This document shows, piece after piece, positions 10,025 through 19,777 of a stretch of 64,000 bases of DNA; position 1 is the first letter of the stretch; each line of letters begins with the position of its first letter. A program made the translations under genes and the position numbers. This stretch comes from Geomonas anaerohicana. GTDB taxonomy: Bacteria > Desulfobacterota > Desulfuromonadia > Geobacterales > Geobacteraceae. The notes beneath the pieces are model-generated. The model was given only the letters and a program-made list of their open reading frames with translations, had not been told where the DNA came from and did not search any database. The stretch is taken from the NCBI RefSeq assembly GCF_016458305.1, contig NZ_JAEMHL010000002.1, positions 1-64,000 on the forward strand. Reading direction: 5' to 3'.

Positions 10025-10294
10025 ATGCCTATGGCCAGCGTAGAGGACATCGTTGAGAGGCTTCGACGCTCACCCGGAGCCGTGCGTTTCGCAGAACTGT
10101 GCAGAGTCTGTGAGCACTACTTCGGTGAACCCCGCAGGAGAGGGGGGAGCCACCATGTCTACAAAACACCTTGGGTCGGTGACCCGCGAGTGAACATACA
10201 GAACTCCAATGGGTACGCCAAGGTGTACCAAGTGAAGCAGGTGTTGACGGCGATCGAGCGGTTGGAGGTGGAACGTGGCAGAACTGACCGATAA
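10025..10294 (+). CDS. hicA: HicA-like mRNA interferase toxin
   Basis: 89 residues. The GGSHHVYKTP segment (about residues 40-49) carries the catalytic His context of HicA toxins, which fold like a double-stranded-RNA-binding domain and cleave mRNA. It is slightly longer than typical HicA (about 60 residues). The downstream HicB-like gene overlaps it by 20 bp, the usual hicA-hicB order. Alternative start at 10031 (second Met). Located between two transporter genes, as a small accessory insertion. Confidence 0.78.
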   Translation: MPMASVEDIVERLRRSPGAVRFAELCRVCEHYFGEPRRRGGSHHVYKTPWVGDPRVNIQNSNGYAKVYQVKQVLTAIERLEVERGRTDR

Positions 10295-10604
10295 ATATAC
10301 GTACCGAATTACGTGGTCGGAGGACGACAGCGAGTTCGTGGGGCTGTGCGCCGAGTTCCCCAGCTTGAGCTGGTTAGCCAAGAGTCCTGAAGCGGCATTG
10401 AAAGGGATTCGCGAACTGGTTGGCGAGGTCATCGTCGATATGACCGGCGCCGGAGAGGTTATTCCCGAACCTATCGCTGGCAGGAACTTCAGCGGGAAAT
10501 TCATGGTGCGCGTCCCTCCCGAGGTGCACCGTCAACTGGCGATTCAGGCCGCCGAAGCGGGGGTGAGCCTGAACCGGCTTGCCAGCGCCAAACTAAGTCA
10601 TTAA
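10275..10604 (+). CDS. hicB: HicB-like antitoxin
   Basis: 109 residues from a GTG start that overlaps the toxin gene by 20 bp. The N-terminal half (YRITWSEDDSEFVGLCAEFPSLSW, given here as pattern W-ED--FVG-C-EFP-LS) is the partly degraded RNase H fold of HicB; the C-terminal part (VRVPPEVHRQLAIQAAEAG) is a ribbon-helix-helix DNA-binding segment. HicB neutralises HicA and represses the operon. The strong domain match makes this more certain than the toxin itself. Confidence 0.82.
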   Translation: MAELTDKYTYRITWSEDDSEFVGLCAEFPSLSWLAKSPEAALKGIRELVGEVIVDMTGAGEVIPEPIAGRNFSGKFMVRVPPEVHRQLAIQAAEAGVSLNRLASAKLSH

Positions 10605-10611
10605 TGGAAAT

Positions 10612-11229
10612 ATGATCGATTTTCTTACTGCAGGTCTTGTTCTGGGCTGCTCGGCGGGGTTCTCGCCGGGGCCGCTTTTGATGCTGGTCATCTCCGAGAC
10701 GCTCACCCACGGCACCCGCTCCGGGGTACGGGTGGCGCTCTCTCCCATCATTACCGATTTTCCCATCATCGCCGCCACGCTGCTTTTGTTGATGAACCTC
10801 TCCGGTTATCACGGCATCCTCGGGGCGCTTTCGCTGGCCGGCGGCCTCTTTGTCCTCTACACCGGCTACCACTCCCTGATGGCGCGGCCGGTGCAACTGG
10901 ATCTCCCCAAGGAACCTCCCAAGTCGCTCAGGAAGGGGGTGCTGACCAACTTCCTCAGCCCGCACCCCTACCTGTTCTGGATCACCGTGGGCGCGCCGCT
11001 GCTGACCCGCTCGCTCAAGGTCGGTCCCGCCGCCTTCGTCGCCTTCATCGGGAGCTTCTACCTCTGCCTGGTGGGCGCCAAGATCGTTCTCGCCGTCGCG
11101 GTAGGGAGATCGCGCGCCTTCATGGGGAGCCGGGTTTACCTCTGGATCATGCGCCTGCTCGGTGCGCTGTTGACCTTCTTCGCGCTGCTGCTGTTCCGGG
11201 AGGGGCTCAAGCTGCTCGGGATGGGGTAG
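10612..11229 (+). CDS. LysE-family amino-acid exporter
   Basis: 205 residues with about six membrane helices. The N-terminal GFSPGPLLMLVISETLTHGTRSG is the LysE/RhtB signature (GxxPGP). These proteins export amino acids or related metabolites. The gene starts 7 bp after hicB and converges with the FKBP gene. Substrate unknown. Confidence 0.85.
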   Translation: MIDFLTAGLVLGCSAGFSPGPLLMLVISETLTHGTRSGVRVALSPIITDFPIIAATLLLLMNLSGYHGILGALSLAGGLFVLYTGYHSLMARPVQLDLPKEPPKSLRKGVLTNFLSPHPYLFWITVGAPLLTRSLKVGPAAFVAFIGSFYLCLVGAKIVLAVAVGRSRAFMGSRVYLWIMRLLGALLTFFALLLFREGLKLLGMG

Positions 11230-11252
11230 GGGAGGGCGCGAGCCCTCTCCCC
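11229..11252. terminator. GC-rich hairpin between convergent genes
   Basis: GGGGAGGGC-GCGA-GCCCTCTCCCC forms a stem of about nine pairs with a bulge. It overlaps the last base of the LysE gene and reaches to the stop codon of the FKBP gene. No T-tract follows, so bidirectional termination is only plausible. Confidence 0.4.
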
Positions 11253-11681
11253 TCAGGTGTTCTCTATTTCCACCACGTCGATCTCCAGCACGATCTCTTC
11301 GCCCGCCAGGTGACGGTTGCGGTCCAGGTTCACTCTGCGGTCCGTGGTGACGATGCTGAACTCGTCCGTGGTTCCCTGGTTCACCACTTCGTGCTGCATC
11401 TCGGTCGCGCTGCCGCCGATGGGGGCGGCCGAATCGCGGGAGAAGCGGGACACCGCGGAGGGGTCACGGCGCCCGTAGGCCTTGTCCGGCGGCACGGTCA
11501 CCCGCTTCGATTCTCCCGCCGACATCCCCTCCAACGCCTCCTCCAGCCCCCGCATCATCTTGCCCGCACCCACCGTGATCCGTATCGGGTCTCCCCCCGC
11601 AGTCGATTCGACGACCTCTCCGTTTTTGCGCAGCGCCGTGTAATGCACCTGCACCGTACTGCCGTACTTTACCGTTGGCAT
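11253..11681 (-). CDS. FKBP-type peptidyl-prolyl cis-trans isomerase (SlyD-like)
   Basis: 142 residues starting MPTVKYGSTVQVHYTA, with the FKBP core GEVVESTAGG-PIRITVGAGKMMRGLEEALEGM (split here) and VTVPPDKAYG. The enzyme catalyses proline isomerisation and assists folding. An AACGGAGGTG ribosome-binding site precedes the ATG at 11681 with good spacing, so a longer upstream in-frame extension is rejected. No signal peptide, so cytoplasmic. Confidence 0.88.
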   Translation of the reverse strand: MPTVKYGSTVQVHYTALRKNGEVVESTAGGDPIRITVGAGKMMRGLEEALEGMSAGESKRVTVPPDKAYGRRDPSAVSRFSRDSAAPIGGSATEMQHEVVNQGTTDEFSIVTTDRRVNLDRNRHLAGEEIVLEIDVVEIENT

Positions 11682-11730
11682 GTGCCACCTCCGTTGGTCG
11701 TATCTCGATACCCACGCCGTTCCATAAGGC

Positions 11731-11790
11731 AAATCCCCCCGTCCCCCCTTCGCAAAGGGGAGAGCTCTGCTCCACGTGCTCCACTTCGTG
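11731..11790 (-). repeat. Dispersed repeat, CACGAAG...GGGGGGATTTG family, copy 1
   Basis: Read on the minus strand, CACGAAGTGGAGC is followed by TTTGCGAAGGGGGGACGGG and GGATTTGCC. Related copies lie at 27415-27479 and 32471-32533 on the plus strand. It fills the gap between the FKBP and 4Fe-4S genes. Confidence 0.7.
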
Positions 11791-11802
11791 TACAACATGC
11801 CC

Positions 11803-13194
11803 CTAGTCGTACCCCGAGAACCGGTCCACCTCGACGTGCTCCAGCAGGCGTACCAGGTAGCGGGACTTCAGCTGCTCGCCGGCCATGAGCCTCTTCACCG
11901 GCGGCAGCTTGAGGATGGCCCCGAGGATGGCCGCCATGGCGCGGTGGCTCAGGTAGGCCTGGTTGTCGAAGATGAGGTTCTGCAACTTGCCGCGCTCGAT
12001 CGCCATCAGTACCAGGCGGTGCGCGGTGTTCACCGGGGTCAGGACCCGCCTGGCCCGGCTGGTGAGCCGGATGGCGCCGGCGGGGCAGTTGCGCACGCAG
12101 ACCCCGCATCCCAGGCAGAAGTCGGTGGCGACCCGCGCCCTGGGCCGGCCCCTGTCGCGACCTCCCCCCTCCCGGCCTCCCCCCTCCGGGGGGAGGAGTT
12201 CGCCGCCGGACATCCCCTCCCCCGGAGGGGGAGGGTCAGGGAGGGGGAAGGGGGGCTCCTTGGGTTCCATCGTGATGGCATCCACCGGGCAGACGGCGGC
12301 GCACCTGCCGCAGCCGCTGCAGCGGTGGGCAGCAGTCGACTGCACGAAGTTGGTGCTGTACATGTGGTTGGGGATGGCCAGCCTGCGGGTGGCGATCAGC
12401 CCTTCGCAGCAGCAGCGGCAGCAGTTGCAGATGAAGTTAACCCGTTGCTGCACGTTGTCCGCGCACTGCACCAGGTTCAGTTCGCGCGCCTTTTGCAGCA
12501 GGTCGAGCCCCTCGGCGCTCTCCACGCGGCGCGCCACGCCCCGCCGCAACAGCGACTGTGCCGCCAGGTTCAGGGTCAGGCAGATGTCCAGCGGCGCGTC
12601 GCAGGCGCGCTCCACGTGCGCCATCTTCTGCCGGCAGTAGCAAAGCCCCACGGCGATATGGCTCGCGCTCTTGATCACCTCGCTGGCCCGCTCGTAGTCC
12701 AGCACCTGGCACGCCTTCTCGTCGGGAATGGCCTCCTCGTTCACCAGCACCCGCCCCAGCGAGGTCTCGCCGCCGGCAAAGAGGTCTCGGATGAAGGCAT
12801 CCTCGACATTGATGTAATGGAAAAAGAGGCGGGACAGCTCCTTCTGGTCCAGGTCCGGGCGCAGCCGCATCAGCGAGAACTCGAAAAAGCCGGCCATGGG
12901 GGGAGGGAGGATGTAGACCATCCTGCCGTCGCGCTCGATGTCGAGCAGCAGCGAGCGCGAGGCGAGCTTTTCCAGCAGCGCGCGTGTGTCTTTTATGGGG
13001 AGGTTCCACACCCGGGCCGCCTTGGCAGCCGAGAACGGGCGCAGCGGCAGCATGCTCATCAGCGTCGCCTCCTGCTCGCTGCACAAAAGGGAGAAGATCC
13101 TGAGCAGGAGATCGGAGTCAGGCGCCCCCTGCGGGAACAGGTTCACCCGCCGCATCAGGCGGTGATAGCCGTCGTCAGGTCGCTGCTCTGGCAC
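11803..13194 (-). CDS. 4Fe-4S dicluster-containing protein with internal repeat insertion
   Basis: 463 residues. The N-terminal two thirds are a helical region with a winged-helix-like start and a Cys-rich stretch (CNCCRCCC near residue 285, also GLCYCRQ). The C-terminal third has two ferredoxin motifs: CSGCGRCAAVCPVD and CLGCGVCVRNCPAG. It resembles 4Fe-4S proteins of Geobacter and other anaerobes of unknown redox partner. The start is taken as GTG at 13194 because AGGAGG precedes it by 6 bp; a longer frame upstream lacks such a site. About 40 Pro/Gly/Arg-rich residues between the two ferredoxin motifs come from a GC-rich intergenic-type repeat (12160-12256) that keeps the frame open. Confidence 0.8.
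   Translation of the reverse strand: MPEQRPDDGYHRLMRRVNLFPQGAPDSDLLLRIFSLLCSEQEATLMSMLPLRPFSAAKAARVWNLPIKDTRALLEKLASRSLLLDIERDGRMVYILPPPMAGFFEFSLMRLRPDLDQKELSRLFFHYINVEDAFIRDLFAGGETSLGRVLVNEEAIPDEKACQVLDYERASEVIKSASHIAVGLCYCRQKMAHVERACDAPLDICLTLNLAAQSLLRRGVARRVESAEGLDLLQKARELNLVQCADNVQQRVNFICNCCRCCCEGLIATRRLAIPNHMYSTNFVQSTAAHRCSGCGRCAAVCPVDAITMEPKEPPFPLPDPPPPGEGMSGGELLPPEGGGREGGGRDRGRPRARVATDFCLGCGVCVRNCPAGAIRLTSRARRVLTPVNTAHRLVLMAIERGKLQNLIFDNQAYLSHRAMAAILGAILKLPPVKRLMAGEQLKSRYLVRLLEHVEVDRFSGYD
12160..12256. repeat. Intergenic-type palindromic repeat inserted in the 4Fe-4S gene
   Basis: Contains CCTCCCCCCTCCGGGGGGAG and CCCCCGGAGGGGGAGGG modules. The same two modules, in the opposite order, make up the intergenic repeat at 39700-39806. 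Here they lie inside a coding sequence and are translated as a Pro/Gly-rich linker. Confidence 0.85.
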
Positions 13195-13427
13195 GATGTG
13201 CCTCCTTTTATTAAAAAAATGACAATGTGCCAGTATAGCAGGGCGACCATCTCCGGCAAGCTCTCCAAAACGGCACGGCTTCCCCATGCCTTTCCGCCAG
13301 GTTACCTTCGATATTCTTGACGTGACTAATTAAAGATCCCCCCCCTTCCGCCGAAAAGGAACAAAGCGACTGACGCGTTGGGTGCCGTCCGGCCGCTTTG
13401 GGTCCGCGTGCCGGCGAGGAGCGCTCT

Positions 13428-16400
13428 GTGATCATGAAGAAGCTGAGCCTGACAACCAAGATGAGCCTGATGGTGTCCCTGCTGGTGGCGCTGGTGCTCA
13501 CCTTCATGACCCTGTGCGCAGGATGGTTCCTGGAGAAGCAGTACCAGGAGACCGTGTCGGAGCAGCAATTCTCCATGGTCAGCTCCATGGCCGGAGAGAT
13601 CGACAGCAAGATGCGCATCACCCAACTCCAGCTCGAGGCCCTCGCCAAGAGCATTCCCCCGCACCTCTTCACCAGCCGCCTCCCGGCGCAACGCTTCCTG
13701 GAGCAGCGCCCCGAGGCCCTCGCCCTCTTCGACAGCGACATCTTCATCTTCGATGCCGCAGGCAAGCTCCTGGCGGTCAACCCTCTGGAAGAGCAGCTCA
13801 TCGGCCGCGACTACTCCTTCCGCGACTACTACCGCGCCGCCGCCCGCAGCAAAAAGCCGGTCATCTCCGAACCCTTCATCACTACCCAGCAGCACGGTCA
13901 TCCCACCGTCGCCTTCATCGTCCCGGTGCTGGACGACCAGGGGGAACTGCTGGGGATGATCGGCGGCATGATCGACCTGTACAAGGACAACTACCTGGGC
14001 AAACTCGCCCACGTGCGCGTCGGCAAAAACGGCTATCTCTACCTGTTCAACACCAAGCGCATCATCATCACCCACCCGGACCAGGAGCGCATCCTGAAGC
14101 AGGCTCCCCGCCCTGGGGTGAATCCGCTACTGGACCGTGCCGTGGCCGGGTACGAGGGGGCCGGCGAAACGGTCACCTCGGCCGGACTGCCGGCGGTGGC
14201 GGCCTTCAAGCGCCTGAAAAGTACGGGGTGGATCCTCGCCTCCACCTTCCCCCTCACCGAGGCCTACGCGCCGGTGCGGGAGGCCAAGGTACTCCTGGCG
14301 GCCGGGCTGGTGGCGGCGCTCTCCGGGAGCGTACTGATCTGCACGCTGTTCATGCGGCGGCTGACGGCGCCGCTTTTGACCTTCATCGGTCACGTGGAAG
14401 GAATCAGCGACCAGGACCAGGAGCTGGAGCCGGTGGTGATCCGGACCGGTGACGAAATCGGCACCCTGGCCGACGCCTTCAACCGCATGATCCTGGAGCT
14501 GCGCCGGCAAAAAGAATCGGCGCGCGAACTGCGCCTGGCCATCGACCAGGCGCCGGTGACGGTGCTGGTCACCGACCGCAACGGCCGGATCGAGTACGTC
14601 AATCCCCACTTCACCAAGGTGACCGGGTACGGAGCGGAGGAGGTGCTGGGACAGAACCCGAGGATTGTGAAGTCCGGATACCACCCCAGGGAGTTTTACA
14701 CCCAGATGTGGCAGACCGTCCTCTCCGGGCGGGTGTGGCGCGGAGAAATGCGCAACAAGCGCAAAAACGGCGACCTGTACTGGGAGAGCGCCTCGGTATC
14801 GCCGGTTAAGGACGAGAGCGGGACCATCAAAAACCTGGTGGCGGTAAAGGAGGACATCACCGAGAGAAAGCGTGCCGAGGAGGCGCTGATCAGAAGCGAC
14901 GAGCGCATCAGGCTGCTCTTGGAATCTACGGCGGAGGCGATCTTCGGGATGGACCTGCTTGGCAACTGCACCTTTGCCAACCGTGCCTGCGCCACCCTGC
15001 TCGGCTACGGCGGCACCGAGGCCCTGCTGGGCAAGAACATGCACCTGCTCATCCATCACACTGCCCCCGACGGCTCTCCCAACCCGGTGCAGGAGTGCCC
15101 GCTCTACCGCGTGCTGCGCGGAGAGCAGGGGCTGCACAACGACGACCAGGTCTTCTGGCGTGCCGACGGCACCAGTTTCGCCGTCGAGTACTGGTCCTAC
15201 CCGCAGACGCGGGACGGGGAGCTGGTGGGCGGGGTGGTGACCTTCTTCGACATCACCGAGAGAAAGCGGGCCGAAGAGGAACTGCGCCGCGCGACCGAGG
15301 CGGCCGAGGCAGCTACCCGCGCCAAGAGCGAGTTTCTCGCCAACATGAGCCACGAGATCCGCACCCCCATGAACGCGGCGCTCGGCATGCTGTACCTGTT
15401 GCGGCAGACCGAGCTCTCCGAGCAGCAGAAGGATTACCTGGACAAGGCGCAGAGCGCTTCGGGAGTGCTCTTGCGGGTCATCAACGATATCCTCGACTTC
15501 TCGAAGATAGAGGCAGGCAAGATGGAACTGGAGCGTATCCCGTTCCGGATGGAGCAGGTGCTCTCCGACCTGGACAACGTCGTTGGGGCAATCATCAGGG
15601 AAAAGGAGATCGCCTTCACCGTGGCCGCCGGTTCCGGTATTCCGGAACTGCTGGTAGGGGACCCGCTCAGGCTTGGGCAGGTGCTGCTGAACCTGACCGG
15701 CAACGCCATCAAGTTCACCGAAAAAGGGACGGTCGAGGTGGCGGTGGCGCTCGTGGCGGTTGAAGAGGAGTGCGCCACGCTGCGCTTCTCGATCTCCGAC
15801 ACAGGTATCGGCATGGACGCGAAACAGCGGGAGGGGCTCTTCACCCCCTTCACCCAGGCCGACAACTCCACCACGCGCCGCTACGGCGGCACCGGGCTGG
15901 GGCTGGCCATCTGCCGCGAACTGGTGCAGCTCATGGAGGGGCAGGTGTGGGTGGAGAGCGAGCCGGGGCGCGGCAGCACCTTCAGCTTCACGGCCCGCTT
16001 CGGACTGGCAGGGGCGGGACAGGTCGCCCTTGCCGAGCCGGTAGCCGTCGGTGACGGCACCCTGGGCGCACCCGGCATGCGTGTTCTGCTGGTGGAGGAC
16101 AACCCGATCAACCAGGAGGTGGCCCGGTTCATCCTGGAGCGAGGGGGCGTCACGGTGGAACTGGCCCGCAACGGCGCCGAGGCGTTGTCCATGGTGCACG
16201 CGCCGGGCGCGCAGTACCATGCCGTGCTCATGGACGTGCACATGCCGGTCATGGACGGGCTGGAGGCGACCCGGCGCATGCGGCTCGACCCCGCGCTGGA
16301 GCGGCTTCCCATCATCGCCATGACCGCCAGCGCGCTGCCGGGGGAACGCCTGCTCTGCCACGAGGCGGGCATGAACGACCAGGTGGACAAGCCGATCAAC

Positions 16401-17105
16401 GTGCCGGGGTTGTTCGCGACCCTAAGGCGCTGGGTAGGAACGCTGCCTCGGATCGCGGAGCCCCCGGTCGCGGAGCCGCTGCCTGCCGACCTGGAACTCC
16501 CCGACCACGCCCCCGGACTGGAGTTGCAGCGGGCCAAGGCGCGCATCCAGGACGGCAGGCTCCTGAGGAGGCTCTTGGTCACCTTCCATCGGGACAACCG
16601 GGAGCTGGTGCGGCGTGTCGCGGCGGCCGCCGGCGCGGGCGACCTGAAGGAGGCCCGGCGCCTGATCCATACGGTAAAGGGGAGCGCGGGGAACCTGGGT
16701 GCCATCTGGCTCGGCAGCGCCGCCGCCTCGCTGGAGCTTGCCCTGCAGGGTAACGACGCCAGCCAGGTGCATGAGACCCTGGAGCGGTTTGCCGAGAAGC
16801 TGGAGGAGGTGATGACCTCCATTGAAGTGCTGACCGCGGAGCCGGGCGCGACAGGAACGACGGCAACAACTGCCTCGGTGCACATCGATTGCGAGGACCC
16901 GGAGCAGGTGTCCGCCCTGGCGCGCACCCTGGCCCGCCTGCTGGCGGACCAGAACATGGGCGCCCTGTCGGTGTGGGAGGAGATGCGCCCCCTGCTGGCG
17001 GGGGAACTGCCGGAGCGGTTGGACGCCACACTGCAGGCGCTCGATTTCGGCGACGCCGGCGCCATCTTGCGGGACATTATGGAACACCTGGAGCTAAGGA
17101 CATGA
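13428..17105 (+). CDS. Hybrid sensor histidine kinase (Cache-HAMP-PAS-PAS-HisKA-HATPase-REC-HPt)
   Basis: About 1225 residues. A first membrane helix (about 12-32), a periplasmic dCache-like sensor, and a second helix near 285-310 are followed by HAMP, two PAS domains ([29 protein letters not shown]), and HisKA with the phospho-acceptor His in [10 protein letters not shown] (about residue 642). The HATPase motifs [15 protein letters not shown] and GTGLGLAI are present. A receiver has Asp in AVLMDVHMP (about 935) and an HPt domain has His in [12 protein letters not shown] (about 1081). It thus carries a complete phosphorelay. GTG 13428 is preferred because GAGGAG lies 6 bp before it; ATG 13434 is an alternative. 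It overlaps the next gene by 4 bp, so the diguanylate cyclase is its probable target. Ligand unknown. Confidence 0.9.
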   Translation: MIMKKLSLTTKMSLMVSLLVALVLTFMTLCAGWFLEKQYQETVSEQQFSMVSSMAGEIDSKMRITQLQLEALAKSIPPHLFTSRLPAQRFLEQRPEALALFDSDIFIFDAAGKLLAVNPLEEQLIGRDYSFRDYYRAAARSKKPVISEPFITTQQHGHPTVAFIVPVLDDQGELLGMIGGMIDLYKDNYLGKLAHVRVGKNGYLYLFNTKRIIITHPDQERILKQAPRPGVNPLLDRAVAGYEGAGETVTSAGLPAVAAFKRLKSTGWILASTFPLTEAYAPVREAKVLLAAGLVAALSGSVLICTLFMRRLTAPLLTFIGHVEGISDQDQELEPVVIRTGDEIGTLADAFNRMILELRRQKESARELRLAIDQAPVTVLVTDRNGRIEYVNPHFTKVTGYGAEEVLGQNPRIVKSGYHPREFYTQMWQTVLSGRVWRGEMRNKRKNGDLYWESASVSPVKDESGTIKNLVAVKEDITERKRAEEALIRSDERIRLLLESTAEAIFGMDLLGNCTFANRACATLLGYGGTEALLGKNMHLLIHHTAPDGSPNPVQECPLYRVLRGEQGLHNDDQVFWRADGTSFAVEYWSYPQTRDGELVGGVVTFFDITERKRAEEELRRATEAAEAATRAKSEFLANMSHEIRTPMNAALGMLYLLRQTELSEQQKDYLDKAQSASGVLLRVINDILDFSKIEAGKMELERIPFRMEQVLSDLDNVVGAIIREKEIAFTVAAGSGIPELLVGDPLRLGQVLLNLTGNAIKFTEKGTVEVAVALVAVEEECATLRFSISDTGIGMDAKQREGLFTPFTQADNSTTRRYGGTGLGLAICRELVQLMEGQVWVESEPGRGSTFSFTARFGLAGAGQVALAEPVAVGDGTLGAPGMRVLLVEDNPINQEVARFILERGGVTVELARNGAEALSMVHAPGAQYHAVLMDVHMPVMDGLEATRRMRLDPALERLPIIAMTASALPGERLLCHEAGMNDQVDKPINVPGLFATLRRWVGTLPRIAEPPVAEPLPADLELPDHAPGLELQRAKARIQDGRLLRRLLVTFHRDNRELVRRVAAAAGAGDLKEARRLIHTVKGSAGNLGAIWLGSAAASLELALQGNDASQVHETLERFAEKLEEVMTSIEVLTAEPGATGTTATTASVHIDCEDPEQVSALARTLARLLADQNMGALSVWEEMRPLLAGELPERLDATLQALDFGDAGAILRDIMEHLELRT

Positions 17106-18067
17106 ACGTCGAGGGAGCGGAAGAAGCGGGAAGAGGGAAGATCCTGATCGTTGACGACACCACGGCCAACATCGAGATCCTGTACCAGATCCTCAAGGGG
17201 GAGTTCGATGTCCTCTTCGCCAAGAGCGGTGCCGACGGCATCCGCATGGTGCGGGAGCACACCCCGGACCTGGTGCTGTTGGACATCATGATGCCCGGCA
17301 TGGACGGCTACCAGGTTTGCCGGGTGCTGAAGCAGGATCCGGCGACGGCGCACATCCCGGTGGTGTTCGTGACCGCCATGAGCAACGACGAGGACGAGAC
17401 CCGGGGGCTGGAGGAGGGGGCCATCGACTACCTCACCAAGCCGATCCGCCCCGCCATAGTTGTGGCGCGGGTGCGCAACCACCTGGAACTGAAGCGCAGG
17501 GGAGATCTGTTGGAAAAGCTCAGCACGGAACTGGCCTGGAAGAATCGGGAGTTGGAGCAACTGGCGCGCCAGGACGGGCTGACCGGTGTAGCCAACCGGC
17601 GCCACTTCGACGAGTCGCTGTGCTCGGAGATCCAGCGCGCCGCGCGCAACGGGCGCAATCTCTCGCTCATCATGTGCGACATCGACCACTTCAAGAAGTT
17701 CAACGACCTTTACGGTCACTTCGCCGGGGACAAGTGTCTGCAGTTGGTGGGGGAACTGCTCAGGAAGAGTTTCAAACGGGCGGGGGAGGTGGTGGCGCGC
17801 TACGGCGGCGAGGAATTTGCCGTCATCCTGCCCGACACCAGTGCCGAACTGGCCGGGCACCTGGCCGAGCGGCTGCGGCTGGAACTCTTGGCGCAGGCCC
17901 TGCCGCATGCCCACTCCGAGTTCGGCATGGTCACCATGAGCCTCGGCGTGGCGGGAGCGCTGGTGACCCGGGAGCACAACCAGGAGTGGTTCATCACCGC
18001 CGCCGACGACGCCCTGTACCGCTCCAAAACGGCAGGGAGGAACCGGTTCACCCTCTTCGATCAGTAG
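17102..18067 (+). CDS. Response regulator diguanylate cyclase (REC-GGDEF)
   Basis: 321 residues. The receiver domain has [10 protein letters not shown], phospho-acceptor Asp in [14 protein letters not shown] and Lys in YLTKPI. A short linker leads to a GGDEF domain with an intact active site RYGGEEFAV, and with [10 protein letters not shown] and YRSKTAGRN. It should make cyclic di-GMP from GTP when phosphorylated. The ATG overlaps the stop of the hybrid kinase (ATGA), indicating co-translation. An RxxD-type inhibitory site is not obvious just before the GGEEF motif. The 3' end overlaps the convergent cobO gene by 7 bp. Confidence 0.93.
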   Translation: MNVEGAEEAGRGKILIVDDTTANIEILYQILKGEFDVLFAKSGADGIRMVREHTPDLVLLDIMMPGMDGYQVCRVLKQDPATAHIPVVFVTAMSNDEDETRGLEEGAIDYLTKPIRPAIVVARVRNHLELKRRGDLLEKLSTELAWKNRELEQLARQDGLTGVANRRHFDESLCSEIQRAARNGRNLSLIMCDIDHFKKFNDLYGHFAGDKCLQLVGELLRKSFKRAGEVVARYGGEEFAVILPDTSAELAGHLAERLRLELLAQALPHAHSEFGMVTMSLGVAGALVTREHNQEWFITAADDALYRSKTAGRNRFTLFDQ

Positions 18068-18642
18068 TCCACCCCGGGCTGAGGCTCGATCTCCTTGCGG
18101 TAGGCGTGCTTCACTTCCACGACCTCGCTCACGGTGTCGGCCAGTTCGACCACCATGGGATGGGCGTCGCGCCCGGTGAGCACGAGGTGCATGAGCGGCG
18201 GCTTGTGAGCCAGGATCTCCAGGACCTGTTCCAGGTCGACCAATTGTAATTGCAGGGCGTTGTTGATCTCATCCAGGATCACCATGTCAAAGGCGCCCGA
18301 GTCGATCTTATCCAGAGCGAGCCGCACCGCGTCCTGCGCGTTGGCCCGGTGTTCGCTCCTGGGATACGGGTTGCCCAGGATGCCGCAGAACCCCTTGCCG
18401 GTGGTGTGCAGCTCCACCTGTTTACCCAACAGCTTCACCCCGTCCCATTCCCCCGCGTACAGGTCTCCCTTCATGAACTGAATGATGCAGACCTTCATGC
18501 CGTGCCCGCAGGCCCGCACGGCCATCCCCAGAGCCGCGGTGGTCTTCCCCTTGCCGTGACCGGTGATGACCACGGTCAGTCCCTGCTTCAGCTTTGGCAC
18601 CAGCTTGTGAATTTGCAGCGGCGGGCTTCCCTGATTTTTCAT
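18061..18642 (-). CDS. cobO: Cob(I)yrinic acid a,c-diamide adenosyltransferase
   Basis: 193 residues with the CobA/CobO P-loop VVITGHGKGKTTAALG, then IIQFMKGD and VILDEINNALQ. It transfers the 5'-deoxyadenosyl group from ATP to cobalt in corrinoids (adenosylcobalamin biosynthesis or salvage). It lies 15 bp downstream of the SafE-family gene and so may be the distal gene of the cbb3 oxidase cluster. No other cobalamin gene and no cobalamin riboswitch is seen here. Confidence 0.9.
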   Translation of the reverse strand: MKNQGSPPLQIHKLVPKLKQGLTVVITGHGKGKTTAALGMAVRACGHGMKVCIIQFMKGDLYAGEWDGVKLLGKQVELHTTGKGFCGILGNPYPRSEHRANAQDAVRLALDKIDSGAFDMVILDEINNALQLQLVDLEQVLEILAHKPPLMHLVLTGRDAHPMVVELADTVSEVVEVKHAYRKEIEPQPGVDY

Positions 18643-18657
18643 GATAGCGCCTCCCCA

Positions 18658-19329
18658 CTAATGACAGCAGGCCTTACCGAAGATTTTCCACAAACCCGCC
18701 ACGCCCAATAGGGCGATGGCGACGCCGGCGGCGCGCAGCATGGCGTTTTTGAGGGCGCCGGAGACGGCGCTCGATGCGGTCCCGAAACCGAGCATGACCG
18801 GGACGGTGCCAAGGCCCATGGCCGCCATGGTGGCCGCGCCGGTGACGGGGCTCCCGGTGCCGGCGGCCACCAGGAGCGGCGCGTAGACCAGGCCGCAGGG
18901 AAGGAGCCCCAGCACGAGCCCCAGCGGCAGGGAGGCAAGGGGGGAGGGGGCGGCGAGGGCGCGGCGCATCGGGGCGGTGAGAAAGCGCGCGCCGGTTCCT
19001 TCCAGGGTGGATAGGTTGAGGACGCTCAGGCCGAGCGCCGAGGAGAGTCCGACCATGATCACCATCAGGTTGGCGCCCACCATGAACCAGCGGAACACCA
19101 TCTTCATGGACATCAGGTCGAGCGACGAGCCGATCAGCCCGGCCAGCGCCCCGAGGAGGGTATAGGTGACGATGCGGCCGGTATTGTAAAAGAGTTGGGA
19201 TTTGAGCCGTGATCCCAAGGCTCCTTCCTTATCCTTCAGTGAGATCGCGGCCACGATGCCGCCGCACATCCCGATGCAGTGGAAGCTGCCGGCCAAACCG
19301 GCCACGAACGCCAACCAGATCTGTAGCAT
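18658..19329 (-). CDS. SafE/TauE-type (UreH-like) membrane protein of cbb3 clusters
   Basis: 223 residues with about six membrane helices; N-terminus FVAGLAGSFHCIGMCGGIVAA carries the HCIGMCGG motif typical of the sulfite exporter TauE/SafE (UreH-like) proteins found next to ccoGHIS in many bacteria. Role proposed in the family is metal (copper) handling for oxidase maturation, but this is not proven. AAGGAG precedes the ATG. It is separated from ccoS by a 175-bp gap holding two palindromic repeats. Confidence 0.82.
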   Translation of the reverse strand: MLQIWLAFVAGLAGSFHCIGMCGGIVAAISLKDKEGALGSRLKSQLFYNTGRIVTYTLLGALAGLIGSSLDLMSMKMVFRWFMVGANLMVIMVGLSSALGLSVLNLSTLEGTGARFLTAPMRRALAAPSPLASLPLGLVLGLLPCGLVYAPLLVAAGTGSPVTGAATMAAMGLGTVPVMLGFGTASSAVSGALKNAMLRAAGVAIALLGVAGLWKIFGKACCH

Positions 19330-19341
19330 AGCGGTCTCCTT

Positions 19342-19425
19342 GGGGACTGGCTCCGAAGGTGCCTGTCCCCTTTTAGGGCTGTGGGGAGTGAGGGCTGGGG
19401 ACTGGCTCCGCAGGTGCCTGTCCCC
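19342..19425. repeat. Two copies of the GGGGACTGGCTCCG / AGGTGCCTGTCCCC palindromic repeat
   Basis: Copies at 19342-19370 and 19397-19425 are the same except for one base in the centre (GAAGG or GCAGG). Each can fold as an imperfect hairpin. Six more copies occur elsewhere in this window. A GC-rich hairpin (CCCCTCTCCCC / GGGAGGGGG, 19473-19496) follows before ccoS. Confidence 0.88.
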
Positions 19426-19504
19426 CTTTACGAAGGTTAATCACACAATCCGGAGAGGGCTGCTTTGGGTCCCCTCTCCCCTTGCGGGAGGGGGAGATCA
19501 ACTG

Positions 19505-19777
19505 TTATTGGTGCGGCACCGCCTTCACCTCCTCCTGCGTGGGCTCCGGGAGGCGGTGCGAAAGGGTGAGTTCGTGCCCGTCGCAAGCGGGGACGGGCGG
19601 CTCGGGAGGCGCCTCCCCAGGGAATGGAATCGGGATGTCGTCGTCATCCAGCATCCGGTGCTTGGGGCGCTCCAGGTCGGTGAATTCCCCTTTCTGCACC
19701 CCCCACAGGAAGAAGAGCCAGCAGCCGCAGCCCAGGAAGAAGGAGAGAGCGATCAGTGCGAAAAGGGAATTATTCAT
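19505..19777 (-). CDS. ccoS: cbb3 oxidase assembly protein CcoS
   Basis: 90 residues. One N-terminal membrane helix (FALIALSFFLGCGCWLFFLW) is followed by the CcoS signature QKGEFTDLERPKHRMLDDD. The C-terminal 40 residues (Pro-rich, then charged) extend beyond the usual 50-70 residue family length. CcoS is needed to insert cofactors (heme b and copper) into cbb3 oxidase. It overlaps ccoI by 8 bp. Confidence 0.88.
   Translation of the reverse strand: MNNSLFALIALSFFLGCGCWLFFLWGVQKGEFTDLERPKHRMLDDDDIPIPFPGEAPPEPPVPACDGHELTLSHRLPEPTQEEVKAVPHQ

Noticed and set aside
15881-17977. Minus-strand frame (698 codons) opposite the hybrid kinase and the GGDEF gene
   Set aside because: Both plus-strand genes have complete catalytic motifs; the opposite frame has none.
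18643-18657. Cobalamin riboswitch upstream of cobO
   Set aside because: Only 15 bp separate it from the preceding gene, too short for a riboswitch.
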